Source: Spirogloea muscicola (Eukaryota > Streptophyta > Zygnematophyceae > Spirogloeales > Spirogloeaceae). From it: 29,924 bases of DNA. The stretch lies in NCBI GenBank assembly GCA_009602725.1, contig WELB01000128.1, positions 222,408-252,331 of the forward strand, given 5' to 3'. The notes under the pieces are model-generated. The model was given only the letters and a program-made list of their open reading frames with translations. It was not told where the DNA came from and did no database searches. Position numbers and translations under genes: made by a program. Each line of letters starts with the position of its first letter. The first letter of the stretch is position 1. Shown one piece after another: positions 1 through 9,600 of this stretch.

Positions 1-1
1 G

Positions 2-319
2 CGGCCGGGCTCCGCCGGCGACGCCTACGAGGAGCTTGGCGCCGCCGCGGCGCGCGATGTCGCCGCGCTCCACGGCTGGGGCGATGTCGGCGCCGAGGAG
101 GCTGAGATTCGCGCCGAGCTCTCGGTCGCCATGGCCGCCGCGCTTGTCAACGAGGTCGTCTCCGAGGACGCCTCTGCCCTCTGTGCTGCGCACTTAGTCG
201 CCGATGCCGCTGCGGATGCGGCCTCCGCTGCTGCCACTAACGATGCCGCCGTCACCATGGCAGCCATTGCCGATACTAGCTCCGAGGCTGTCGTTGGCGC
301 CGTAGCTGTCCAGGCATGA
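2..319 (+). CDS. C-terminal part of an alanine-rich acidic protein (5' end outside window)
   Basis: An open frame enters at base 2 and stops with TGA at 317-319, giving about 105 residues. The product is strongly alanine-rich with scattered Asp, Glu and Val. The first visible part carries a less repetitive stretch with Gly-Trp and Glu-Glu motifs, and the tail is nearly pure low complexity. Codons in this frame prefer G or C in the third position (gcc, gtc, gag, gac, ctc), as in the other exons here, which favours this strand. The opposite strand is also open for about 350 bases and is alanine- and serine-rich too, so strand choice is not certain. No domain or family is recognisable. The true start, and whether base 2 lies in an exon interior, cannot be seen. 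Confidence 0.5.
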   Translation, partial: RPGSAGDAYEELGAAAARDVAALHGWGDVGAEEAEIRAELSVAMAAALVNEVVSEDASALCAAHLVADAAADAASAAATNDAAVTMAAIADTSSEAVVGAVAVQA

Positions 320-2062
320 CGCTGAGCAGAGCTGAGAGCAGCCCTGCCTGCGCTTGACATACCGAGGTCTGGCACCTAGTAATAATAATCAGCTGCCGAC
401 ACATCAAAGACTATAGCCAGCATGCTAATTGCGTGAGTGAGTTACTAAATTTACTGCTGGCACTGCTGTATCTTGCAGCAATAAGTGCAACCTAGGCACA
501 GCACGTGACTCGTGAAACAGCTTATGGAAACACCTGCGCTTTGCACAACATTCAAAGTGTTCACTGATAGCCTTGCCTTTAGAAGTAAATTGTCCAGAAG
601 TGCTTTCTGTTGGCCGTCACCGCGGTGCATCATTGGCTCGAGTGCGCACTGTAGAGCTGCCGCACAGCTCTGACGAGCTTGCAGCTTAAAAGCCAACCTC
701 CTCGTCTTGCTGGATACGCAGCAATGCAAGACTAAATCAAAGTCAGCACCATCAGTGACACAGATTGTGAACGTCACTGAGGGGCATTGCAGCTAAGACT
801 GTCTTGATTTCCTACCTGCTGCCTAGTGGCGTATGATCAATCACAAGGCCGCCTCTACTGAAGGGGCATGGCTGTGACCAATCCGCATAAAGAAAGGCAT
901 ACAAACCATCGCGGTGACAAAAGGAGATGGATTGGTATTTGTATACACAGCTACAATTGGTCTAGCTATTGGTCTCCATGCCAGGCATGCTGAAGCTAGA
1001 GCTTGCGGGGCATTGTCAGATTATCTCCAGACATAACCATCGCCCCATGGCTGTCAAGGACTTTCCAAGCATTCGCATGCTGCGGCATGCCCTGCATAGT
1101 AGCATCTCAATACCTCACATCACAATTCTCGTCTTCCAGTTCTTAGCTAAGATACAACTCGCATATATTTTCAGCTGTCACTCAATGCCGCTCCTATCAC
1201 TAATCACTAATCCACTAATTGCAAAGTTTCTCGACAGTCAAGGAATGACTTCTGGGCACCAAATGTGTCTCTCTCATGTCTTAGAGCCAGCTGGACTGGG
1301 CCTCCAGGGTACATAGGCCATACATCAAGCTGAAGAAAACGTGACGCCTCAGAATTGGTCATCTGCTTGAGCAATGATTGCCTAAGCGATTACTGGACAT
1401 TGCCCCATCGTACAGTGGCAACCTTGTGCCTAAAGGACAGTGAGCTCTGCTGTGCTGTCTAATGCAACACGGTCCAGCTTTTTGAATGCTTGGCTCTTCG
1501 CTGCCGCCACCAGCATTCTAGAAGCTCTACAACGCCTCCACATGGTTTGCAAGCTTGTATATAATTCACTGATTATGAGAAGGGCCATGTGTCAAATGCA
1601 GCTCAAAATGAGGTGAAAGCATCACACGTGGCTGCAACTGCATCGCTGAAGAAACCGTTACAGGTAGAGCCTGTGCAGGCAGACCAACCAATCTAGAACC
1701 TTGACATTGATGCAGCTGACCTTCAGCTAGCCAAAGCATGCAGTCTCACAACGGCCTGGGCACCTGTCATATAGATATTCAAGCTCAAATCTGATGGCAC
1801 CTGGACGACTTCTCACACTCTAATATAGCCCATGGTGCAGAGGCCAGCAGTCAGCCGAAGGACATTCATAGCGTGAGATATTATGCTTATGTGACAGGAG
1901 AATGACCTGCTGCATGAGCGCATGCCCAATGACAAGCTGGAGCTGCGGCCACCAGGTAGGTACGTACCACTGATGTTGGAGCATGAAGCAGCATGTAAGT
2001 GCATGTGCTCAGCAAAGAATGGAGGTCCAATTTTTCAAGTGGTGTAAGCAGCATGCAAGCCC
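320..2062. other. intergenic region, no gene supported
   Basis: This 1.7 kb stretch is of mixed composition and lacks the GC-rich third positions of the exons. Short open frames exist on both strands (for example 451-777 minus and 969-1316 plus), but their translations have no recognisable motif or suitable codon bias. It presumably holds the 3' untranslated parts of the alanine-rich gene (plus strand) and of the two-exon gene ending at 2063 (minus strand). TTACA at 1658-1662 reads TGTAA on the minus strand, the polyadenylation signal common in green algae, about 400 bases past that gene's stop. Confidence 0.6.
1658..1662 (-). promoter_or_regulatory. possible TGTAA polyadenylation signal
   Basis: TGTAA on the minus strand, about 400 bases downstream of the stop of the gene at 2063-3481. 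TGTAA is the usual poly(A) signal in chlorophyte algae, where 3' UTRs of several hundred bases are common. A five-base motif is weak evidence, and the call rests on position. Confidence 0.25.
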
Positions 2063-3481
2063 TTATCCCTGAGCAGCACAAAACATTGGTTGTGGGAGCG
2101 GCAACGCCAGCAGCGATGCGGACTTGTTCCACATATAGGCAACAGGGGCACGCAAGGGCTTCTTAGCTCTCCGTGCTGCTGCAGCCTGTCCCGTCCGTGC
2201 GCCGCTCGTCGTGCCATCTGCTTCGACACTTATGTGTAATCGTCGCCGCTCAATACGGGCGCCAATGGCTTGGCCAAGGATCGCAGCCGCAATGGTGAAG
2301 CCCATGGCACGCTTGGGCAGCAGCACGGCCTTGCGGAGCATAACCACGAGCGGCACCGCAGCATGCACAGCGAGGAACCACTGTGGCGAGAACTTTGTAG
2401 TGTGCTCCCGAATCATGCCCAGCGGCACGTTGATGGCGAACCCCAGCATGCCAATGGCAAGAATGCGCTTTGGCAGGGGCTGCGGTCGCAATGACCGCAC
2501 TGCCGTTGTGCGTGCCAGAGCAGCCCGTGCCGCAGCAATGGCTGGCGGGCATTTGTACTTCACTCCGGGCGGCGGCTTCAGCATGCCCGTCACCAGCGGC
2601 AAGATATTGGCCGCTGCGCGGTACGACCGCGCCAGCGGGCAGTTGCCGCTTGCCAACCAGTCCTCACCAAGGGCCTCGTGCAGCTTGCCTGATGGCTGCA
2701 TATCACAGACGCAGAGTATCTGGTTATATCTTAACAAGAGCTGATAAGCCTAGCAAGAGCTGATAACAGTCAGCTCAATGGTCACAAGCAAGGACCTATC
2801 AGGCAGCACAAAGCACATAGTGCTTCATTTGCAGCTGACTTGCAGACGTCTACAAATAAAGTGCCACAGTACAGCGTCAATGGCCACTTATGCACAGCTA
2901 AAATTTTGTACGATGTTCATAGGAGCCTCAGATGAGGTGACATCGGGACTGACCTTGGCATCAGGCTCGGGCTGTGGCTCGGCCTTGCTGCGCTTGTCCA
3001 CAGGATCGCCGTTGCCGTCGCTGCCGTTAGCTGGCGGACGGGACCTCTGGCTGGCCATGAACGAGTCGAAGCTGAAGGGGCCAGCGGGACCGAAAGCTGA
3101 CAGGCTGATGGCAGCCGCCGGGCAGGCAGTGGCCATGGGATGCGCTCGAAGCGGCGCCGCCGTCGCCGGCAAGGGCTCCGCCGGAGCACCATCGGCAACG
3201 TGCCGAGAGCCTGTCAGTGGCACGATGCCGTCGCGGCCATGGAAGAGGCGGAAGGCGGCGTCGAAGCTCGGGCCGTCCTCGAAGATAGGCCCGCGGCGCT
3301 GCGCCAGGCCCTTGCCCAGACCCCTAACGCCGTCCATGGCCGCAGTCGCCGCCGCGGTTCCGATGCCGCAGCCGAAGCTGAACGCCGTCGGCTCCACAAT
3401 GTTGCGCAGGAAGGGGCAGGCCTGCACGCCCCGGGCGATGAGCTGCTCGGCGCCTGCGGCGTCTCGGCGAGCGGCCTCCAT
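2063..3481 (-). CDS. conserved green-lineage membrane protein of unknown function
   Basis: Two exons on the minus strand: 3481-2954, starting at the ATG at 3481 and ending AAG|GTCAGT, and 2695-2063, after ATGCAG, with stop TAA. The 258-base intron is phase 0 and the product is 386 residues. The N-terminal exon carries a Cys-Pro-Phe-Leu motif followed by an EPTAFSFG-like stretch, then an LFHGRDGIVPL motif and an ISLSAFGPAGPFSFDSF block. The second exon begins with an ALGEDWLASGNCPLARSYRA block, then KPPPGVKYKCPPA and LRPQPLPKRILAIGMLGFA, and has about three hydrophobic segments before a basic end. I recognise this order from uncharacterised plant proteins, from memory and without a search; I know of no assigned function. 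A second in-frame start is not available: upstream is a TGA with no ATG between. The final roughly 40 residues look unconserved. Confidence 0.85.
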
Positions 3482-4011
3482 GGCGATGGCCCTCCTTCTG
3501 GATGTCGTCTGATCTGCGCAGCCGTCGACGCCGCCGCCGCCGCCGCTACCCCCGGAACTGGAGCGCCTCGCTCAGCGACTGTCGCTGGTCGAGCTCTGAC
3601 GCTCTCGACGATATCAGCGCGGCGAGCTCAGGCGCCGGGGGCACCGCGCGGGCAAGGCACTGGCGGCGGCGGCGGCGGCCGCGGCGGCAACGGCGCAGCC
3701 GGGAGGGATGGGGGCGGGCGGGAGCGTCCACTTTCCCCCCACCACCTGGCTCTGCTGGCAGGCCCCTCCTCCCTCCCCACGGCCGGCCTCCTCCCTCCCC
3801 TCAAAGCAATCGTAGCGTTGCCACGCCGCCTCCGTTCGGCCGCCCTGTCGCTCGCTCCACCTGCCAGGAGAGCTGCAAAGCCCTGGCTCCGTGGTCTGGT
3901 CCCGCAATGTTCGGCACAGGGACCCCGGGTGGCCCACTGAGCGGGCTGGCACGTGGCCGAGCCCCAAACGACCAGAGCTGCACTCTGGCCCTTACTAGAA
4001 GAAAGTTGCGC

Positions 4012-4012
4012 N
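4012..4012. other. single undetermined base (N)
   Basis: An isolated N about 50 bases upstream of the 5S rRNA gene. It is an assembly or base-calling uncertainty and makes the overlapping open frames unreliable. Confidence 0.99.
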
Positions 4013-4030
4013 TTAGTCTAATCAAAACAC

Positions 4031-4036
4031 ATATAG
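4031..4036 (+). promoter_or_regulatory. TATA-like element of the 5S rRNA gene
   Basis: ATATAG lies about 25-30 bases before the predicted 5' end of the 5S rRNA. Plant 5S genes carry a TATA-like element near -28 that helps TFIIIB placement, so the spacing fits. A short AT-rich motif alone is weak, and the call rests on position. Confidence 0.45.
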
Positions 4037-4059
4037 CTATGAGCAACCGGTCGTTAGCG

Positions 4060-4178
4060 TGATACGATCATACCAGGGCCACTACACCGGATCCCATCAG
4101 AACTCCGCAGTTAAGCTCCCTTGGGCGAGAATAGTACTGGGATGGGTGACCTCCCGGGAAGTCCTCGTGTCGTATCCA
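4060..4178 (+). rRNA. 5S ribosomal RNA
   Basis: A complete 5S rRNA of about 119 bases, close to the land-plant sequence. Helix I is closed by GATACGA (4061-4067) pairing with TCGTATC (4170-4176). The universal internal promoter is intact: an A-box-like segment with AGTTAAGC near 4110-4115 and a C-box with GGATGGGTGACC near 4140-4151. GGATCCCATCAGAACTCC of loop B and helix III is plant-like. Helix II appears covaried relative to the plant gene: CAGGG on the 5' side faces CTCCCTTG on the 3' side. RNA polymerase III would transcribe it with TFIIIA bound internally. It is a lone copy here, not in a tandem array. Confidence 0.95.
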
Positions 4179-4187
4179 CTCAGCCGC

Positions 4188-4191
4188 TTTT
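4188..4191 (+). terminator. Pol III T-run terminator of 5S rRNA
   Basis: A run of four T residues about ten bases beyond the 3' end of the 5S RNA, the minimal RNA polymerase III terminator. Confidence 0.6.
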
Positions 4192-4305
4192 GGCCCTTAC
4201 ATGACTTGAAAAGTGGTTCCATCAGAAACAATTTGGGAGTGGATACCAGGTTGAGGACCCATATAACCGTCACAACACCAATCAAATTCTGGCTAGTGTT
4301 CACAC

Positions 4306-4351
4306 TGCTTGCCATCGCCATTGCAATTGCCATCGCCATTGTGTTGCCATT

Positions 4352-4384
<33 letters not shown>
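4306..4384 (+). repeat. GCCATT-type degenerate hexamers followed by (GCC)11
   Basis: Between about 4306 and 4351 GCCATT/GCCATC/GCAATT hexamers follow one another, and then a clean GCC trinucleotide run occupies 4352-4384. The tract lies just upstream of the likely start at 4474. It could be leader sequence or, if an upstream start is used, would code for an arginine or alanine homopolymer. Confidence 0.85.
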
Positions 4385-4386
<2 letters not shown>

Positions 4387-4473
4387 AATTTGCGTCGTCA
4401 ACAGCTTTCGCCGTCGTCGAAAACCTCCAATACTCGCCCTGCAGCGCGGGCAAGGCCAACGCCGCGGGCGCAC

Positions 4474-5967
4474 ATGAGGGGGATGGGGGCGGCAGCGGTG
4501 GCAGCGAGCAGCGCGGCGGCGCGCGGCACCCTGTGCGCCCGGCCCGCGCCGCCGCCGCCGCCGCCGTCGTCGCTGCCGATGCGGCTTCGACGACGGGGTT
4601 CTCTGGAAGCGGCGGCGGCGGCAGACGAGGGGCCTAGCAGCGACGGCGTCGACTGGGGTGGGGGCCGCTCGCTGGCGCAGCTGGAGGTCGAGGTTCTGGG
4701 CAAGCCCGCCGCCGCTGGCGGCCGCCGCAAGCCCCCATCGCCGACGCCGCCGGCGGTGCGAATGTAGGCGCTCGCACTCAGCTGAAGTCTAATAAATAGT
4801 CATCAAAGTCATTTAAGCTGATTGACAAGTCCAGCTCAAAGTTATTAGGAAATGCTCGGAGTGGGAGACCATTGTCCATGGCCCAAGCCCAGACCCTGAG
4901 TTTATTGGAATTAGGGTTAGGGTTAGGGTTGTAGGGTTTAGCCCCGATGCCAACATAACAGGATGGCCTCGTCGAAGTCTCCGAGCATCCTTAGAGTATC
5001 TGGCGATTCAGAGCTCCTGTCCGGCGCGTCTGTGGAGCTGGGCACAGTGTTGGGCCTCTTGTGCTGTGGTTGCGCCTGCAAACATTTACTGCTGTTGCAG
5101 AAATTTTAGCAAAGAGTCTCTTGAGGACCGGCACCGGCAATGACCACCAAGGAGGGCCTGGTGCTGGCGCTAGAGTCTATTTCGAAGTCTAAAACCCTGG
5201 CCGCCAAGAGCAGCCAATTTGCCAGCGCAATAACTGACGGCTTGTGGCGATGCCTGACGTGACCAATATGGGTCTGCAGGAAGCCAGATGGCACACCTTG
5301 GTCGCTGCTGGATGAGCTTGAGCGCGAGGCCTTTGCGGAGCCCGACGAGGAACGTCGGCGCCAAGAGGGCGACGGCGCAGTCCTCCGGCAGCTGCGGCGC
5401 GCCGGCGAGTGGCTGGTGGAGCGCTCGCAGCCCGACGAAGGAGCAGAGGGTGCGTGCATTGACCCGAAAGCCTGTGTGGCAGGTTCCAGGGTCTGGCTGC
5501 GGCAGTGATGGGGTTTTAATCTCTATCAGCAATTTTTGTTTTGTTGGTTCAATGGTGGCACTTTCGCTAATGTCTTACCCAGTCTCCATTATTTCTTATT
5601 AGGCAGCTCGACTTGAGAGAGTGGTTGGATCAGGTCTACGATGAGTATGAGTTAAAATTCAACCAGCTTCATTCAGGCTTTAGGACATTGATTGTGAAGC
5701 GTGTAACTTAGCTCTCGGGCTACAATTGGTGCCCCGTGCCGTATTCACAACCTCGCTAAGATCCTGACCATCTCCATCAATGGCGGCTGAATGTGTGCGA
5801 GCTCAGGCAGCAACGCGTTCCTGTGGGTCATAGCCTTCATCTTCCCTGTGTGGCTTGCGGCCGTGCTCCTGGCTGGTGACTTTGTCGAGCCCCCAGCCTT
5901 CCTCCGGGACTTGTTGCCTGCTGAGGCTGGCACTCGCGACGGCGGCGGCGGTCAGGAGTTGCAATAG
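4474..5967 (+). CDS. unrecognised protein with targeting-like N-terminus and C-terminal membrane segment (multi-exon)
   Basis: Five exons are proposed. Exon A is 4474-4755 (ATG in an alanine-, serine- and arginine-rich stretch with few acids, like a plastid or mitochondrial targeting peptide; donor GCG|GTGCGA). Exon B runs from about 5150 to 5243 and encodes a segment with LVLALESISKSKTLAAK. Exon C is 5280 to about 5475 or 5490 and is acidic with arginine-rich charged helices. Exon D is 5607-5700 and includes LREWLDQVYDEYELKFNQL. Exon E is 5807-5967 with a hydrophobic span near FLWVIAFIFPVWLAAVLLAG, ending at TAG. D to E keeps phase 1 and makes Lys-Arg-Ser at the join. The B and C boundaries are uncertain, and the B-C intron would be only 36 bases. 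I recognise no family. A tail-near membrane segment plus a targeting-like start suggests an organelle membrane protein. Confidence 0.5.
4852..4988. repeat. 10-bp inverted repeat flanking telomere-like repeats
   Basis: ATGCTCGGAG at 4852-4861 and its exact complement CTCCGAGCAT at 4979-4988 flank a 117-base interior holding the telomere-like run at 4911-4940. All of it lies inside the first intron of the gene at 4474-5967. It may be the ends of a small inserted element. No target-site duplication is evident. Confidence 0.45.
4911..4940 (+). repeat. interstitial telomere-like repeat
   Basis: Three perfect TTAGGG units at 4911-4928 are followed by degenerate TTGTAGGG and TTTAG. Exact TTAGGG, with TTTAGGG-like neighbours elsewhere in the window, resembles the telomere repeats of the green lineage. 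It may be a repair footprint or a telo-box cluster. It sits in an intron and is too short to be a real telomere. Confidence 0.8.
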
Positions 5968-6633
5968 TGTGTTTGCCCCACCACCATTACGGGTTTTTAG
6001 AGGACCCGCTTTGGTGATCGCACCAGTGTACTTTATACAAGCGAGCCTTACCTACCTGAACTTGTGTTTTGGGTGTCCAATGCCCTTAAGGATGTCGCCT
6101 ACATTCAATCTTTTGAGTTGTACTGATGCATGATATCTATGTTATCTAGATTTTGCAAACAGTTTGCAATCAAGGCGTCTTAGAGGAGCTGAGTTTTTCC
6201 AATGTCATGCTCTAGCCACTCCTTCCTTAATGCATCACTATCCGTGGGACATTCACTCCTTCCTACGACCTCCCGGCCCTTAACTACTAGCTCAATAACC
6301 AAGTAACCGCTAAGGATAACACCAAGGCTATCACCTGCACTTTAAATATTCCGAGCTTTGACGACTTGCAGTATTCGTGAGGCAGATTAAGGAGCAGGAC
6401 TACAGGCATAGCTGTTGTGTCATCTCCATGCAGCCAAGAGAAGACAGTCAGTCCATCCTCTCTCGTGCGGGCTGCAACTCGAGTCCACCATCATGCATTG
6501 GCAGACGGAGACTGTGACGACCACTTACAGATCTGTATTCCACAGAAGAGGCCCCTTAGTCACACATCGGACAGCAGTCCAATCGCCAATTAAGGCAATG
6601 TAATGGCAGGTACTGCTAGTCTGCTCAGTCCCA
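5968..6633. other. intergenic region between convergent genes
   Basis: The plus-strand gene ending at 5967 and the minus-strand J-protein gene ending at 6634 converge here. No coding region is supported: frames are short and of mixed composition. It should hold both 3' untranslated regions, including a TGTAA on the minus strand at 6525-6529. Confidence 0.6.
6525..6529 (-). promoter_or_regulatory. TGTAA polyadenylation signal of the J-protein gene
   Basis: TGTAA on the minus strand about 105 bases past the stop at 6634. This is the usual green-algal poly(A) signal at a plausible distance. Confidence 0.4.
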
Positions 6634-9600
6634 TCAGAATTGCGTTCGTCGCGATTTCTTCTTCTTCTTGGCTGAGGAGGACCCCCCCATGGCGGCTCCA
6701 GGGCCTGCCCGCCGGCTGCCGCCGGCTGGCCCACGCTGCTCACTGTCATACCTGTGTGGGATCTCAGCACCATCGAACGCGCCACCCGCGACGGCCGCCG
6801 CGTACCATTCAGCAAAGTCCTCGGCTGTCATGTTGTCATCAAGATCCGCAAAAAAGTCCCGCCGCCCGCCGTCACGGGCGCCACTTCCGCGCCCCCCGCC
6901 ACCGGCTCGCCCGCCATTCTTGCCGCCGCCGCCCTTTCCTGTCCCTGCTGTCGTCCTTGTGGTGCTCACTTGGAAGGACGGCTTGTGGGTGTTAGGTGGG
7001 CACACCATGCCCTGCATGCGTAAAGCATCCAAGTCGGTAAGAGCCATGAAAAAGAACTCGTCACACAAAGCTTCAGAAGCTGCAAGTCGTAGTACTGCAA
7101 AGTACTTCATCAATAAGTATTAACAAATTCATGTGATTCAGCCTTGCTATGATGTACGCAAGCCCCTGCACTCCTACCGTTGCAAAAGTCGCTTAAACGA
7201 AGTCCTGCCTTGACCAGCTACCAGACATGCCGCGCTGAATGCTGTTCTGCTGATGCTATAGCAGAACCCCTGACACGTCGTCTATTCTGAGGGATGTGGA
7301 GTACATTTGCATGAGAGACTGTACTTTGACAAGCATGGTGACTTGCCTGGCAATGCACCCACTCGCTGATGTCGTACACAACACCGTCCGAGCATGCAAA
7401 TGACCGAGGCTCGTCCGGCTGGGGCCGGAAGCAAGATGCAGGGTCACAGACCAGATCATGGGGATCCAACAACCAGATGCCTCTTCTCAATGTCTACATC
7501 TAGTCAAGTATGCTGTAGGTGGTGTTATGATGGCGGATTACAGCACTTTTTTATGTTCATAGAAGATAATAAGGAGAAGATAAGAACAGCTAAGCTGAAG
7601 GCGAGCAAGCGAGGCCTGGACTAACATCCGAGGTCCTTTGACAACAGGGGTCTTCCGGAAGAACCTTGCGCAGCAGATTGAAGAAAAGGCCAGTGCTCGA
7701 CTGCTCAACCCACCCATCGCCATCCTTGGCTGCGTGCAGCTCTTGGCAGTCCTGTGCCAAAAATATCACGAGGCAAGGACTTGCTGGTAAGAGCAATGCA
7801 CTCAAAAAAAATGCCTGCCTGCTCACGCAAACTCAAAATAGTTTTCAGCCACGTTACAAGCCCACTTTCAAGTCATACTTAGAATCCTATCACAAAGGAT
7901 GTATACGCCTACACTACAAGCCCCAGACCCCTGGCCTGTCCCCTTTCTCAGCTGCTCCACATACTAACGCCTGCCTTTCCAAGGACTCCTAAAGTTTGAT
8001 CTTGAGTAGTTCAACAGTCTTAGACCATCATCAAGTAGCAACTACAGTCCCTGTGAGACCGGTATGTCTAGTGCCCTCGATGCATCCTTTGCAAGTCCCC
8101 CCTCACTGTTCTGGAAGTGGCCAAGCTAATGAAGTGTAAATTGTGAGTGTAAGCCCTGCATTCTTTATTCACAGAGAAAGCCTAAAAGTTGGACTCAACG
8201 CTAACCCTTGAGCCTTCAGCTAAGGGCAGGTCTGAGATTAAAGTCAGGGATTTAGAAAGGGTTATGGACAAGGGGCCCGTACCTGGCACCATCGTGCCTT
8301 AGTCTTTTCCTTATCAGTGACCACCCAGATGTGGGACTCGCCGCACGTGCTGCATGCCGTCCTCGTCGACCCCTCTGGCAGACTATCCTCAGAAATACCG
8401 CTCGTCTGGACACATGCAACCCATGTACCAGGAACTTGTCACTGTCTATTGGATGCATGATTCAGTACAAATCAAATGCATGATATTGATAAGGCCTGCT
8501 ATCAGGCTGCCAACACATAGACTGGAAGGGACCACAACAGTGCAGCTGCATTACCAATCAATTGGTTACAAAGCACGTGGTACTTGAATTCGATAGTGCA
8601 AGCTTGTTGCTCTCTGTGAAGTGCAGACATGCTCCTAAATTGATTTGTTTTGTCTCTTCATGGACATGATTGTCAATATTCTGGCAGCTGTCAATGCACT
8701 TGTAGCCAACGTGTACTTGGCAAGGGCATCTCAAAGATTGCAAGCTTGCCTGGCTGTGGCCGTTCCTCCAGCGCTCGACAAACTCCTTTGCCTTCTCCAG
8801 CTCGTCGTACTCATCCCTCTTAGTCTCATCAGAGAGGACCTGGCCGCGAGTCCCGTGACGTGAGGTGCCAGGCATGTAGATGATCTGAGCCCCATATTCT
8901 TGACAAGCGGGTGCCGGACAAGGCCATGGAGGTCACTCCACTAGCCCTGAGCCCTCAAGTGATGATACAATAAGGGCAGGGCGTAGGCATTTTACCTCGA
9001 AGGCATTCTGCAGGCGCTTGAAGGCCTCCTCCGCAGCCATGTTGCCCTGATTCTTATCGGGGTGCACGAGCATGGCCTGCAATTTTCGACACAATGCTCG
9101 ACTCTCACCACTGCTTCAGTGTTGGGAACACCAAATGACGCTCAGAGCTTTGCGCTTGCATCCAAGCGGCTGCCCATGGCTTGCTTCGGAGAACCCCACC
9201 ATGGTACCATGGCCGTCAGAACCCAAATGCTCACAAGACCCCCTACAAGACTTTAATCACTGCTTACAAATAAAGCTCATGGCTGGACCTTGAGCTACCT
9301 GGCCCACCAAGCCAATGCTGACTGCATGCAGGGCCCAGATGAGACGTACATAGCTAACAGGGGCCCTATGTAGGTAGGATTATATGCGGCTGCGCATCCG
9401 CAAAGTCAACCCGCAAAGTCAATCAAGAGACAGCATGAGTTCAGAACAGCGCTCCAAGTTACCCTGCCGAGTGCAGCCCGTGCACTGGCATGCGGCATTC
9501 GCAGACTACTAGCCACAACATTAGCCTAGACATTAGCCCAGCCTAGTATCTCAATTATATCGACACGGACCTAAACCACTTGCTGTAAATGCAAGCGGAG

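Larger units (their letters stand above)
3482..4059. other. GC-rich divergent upstream region between the membrane-protein gene and 5S rRNA
   Basis: No gene is supported. The region is very GC-rich near 3,520-3,720, with GCC/GGC runs, then has a C- and T-rich tract near 3,728-3,810. Long open frames occur on both strands, but they are arginine- or proline-rich shadows of the base composition. It should contain the 5' leader and promoter of the minus-strand gene and the external promoter of the 5S gene. One undetermined base lies at 4012. Confidence 0.55.

Noticed and set aside
25-375. Minus-strand Ala/Ser-rich frame opposite the first gene
   Set aside because: Third-position GC preference favours the plus frame. 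Both are low complexity, so this is a likely shadow, not an excluded one.
451-777. 108-codon minus-strand frame rich in cysteine
   Set aside because: Composition matches noncoding DNA, and there are no partner exons or conserved motifs.
840-960. Possible third copy of the foldback repeat (GCCTCTACTG and GGCTGTGACCAATC)
   Set aside because: Only short scattered matches, not in the right order or spacing.
969-1316. 115-codon plus-strand frame
   Set aside because: No recognisable motif, mixed codon use, isolated in a region that looks like untranslated or intergenic DNA.
3502-4062. Arginine- and proline-rich plus-strand frame of 186 codons
   Set aside because: It arises from GCC/GGC runs, crosses an N, ends at the 5S gene and has no motif. 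The codon pattern is not that of the neighbouring exons.
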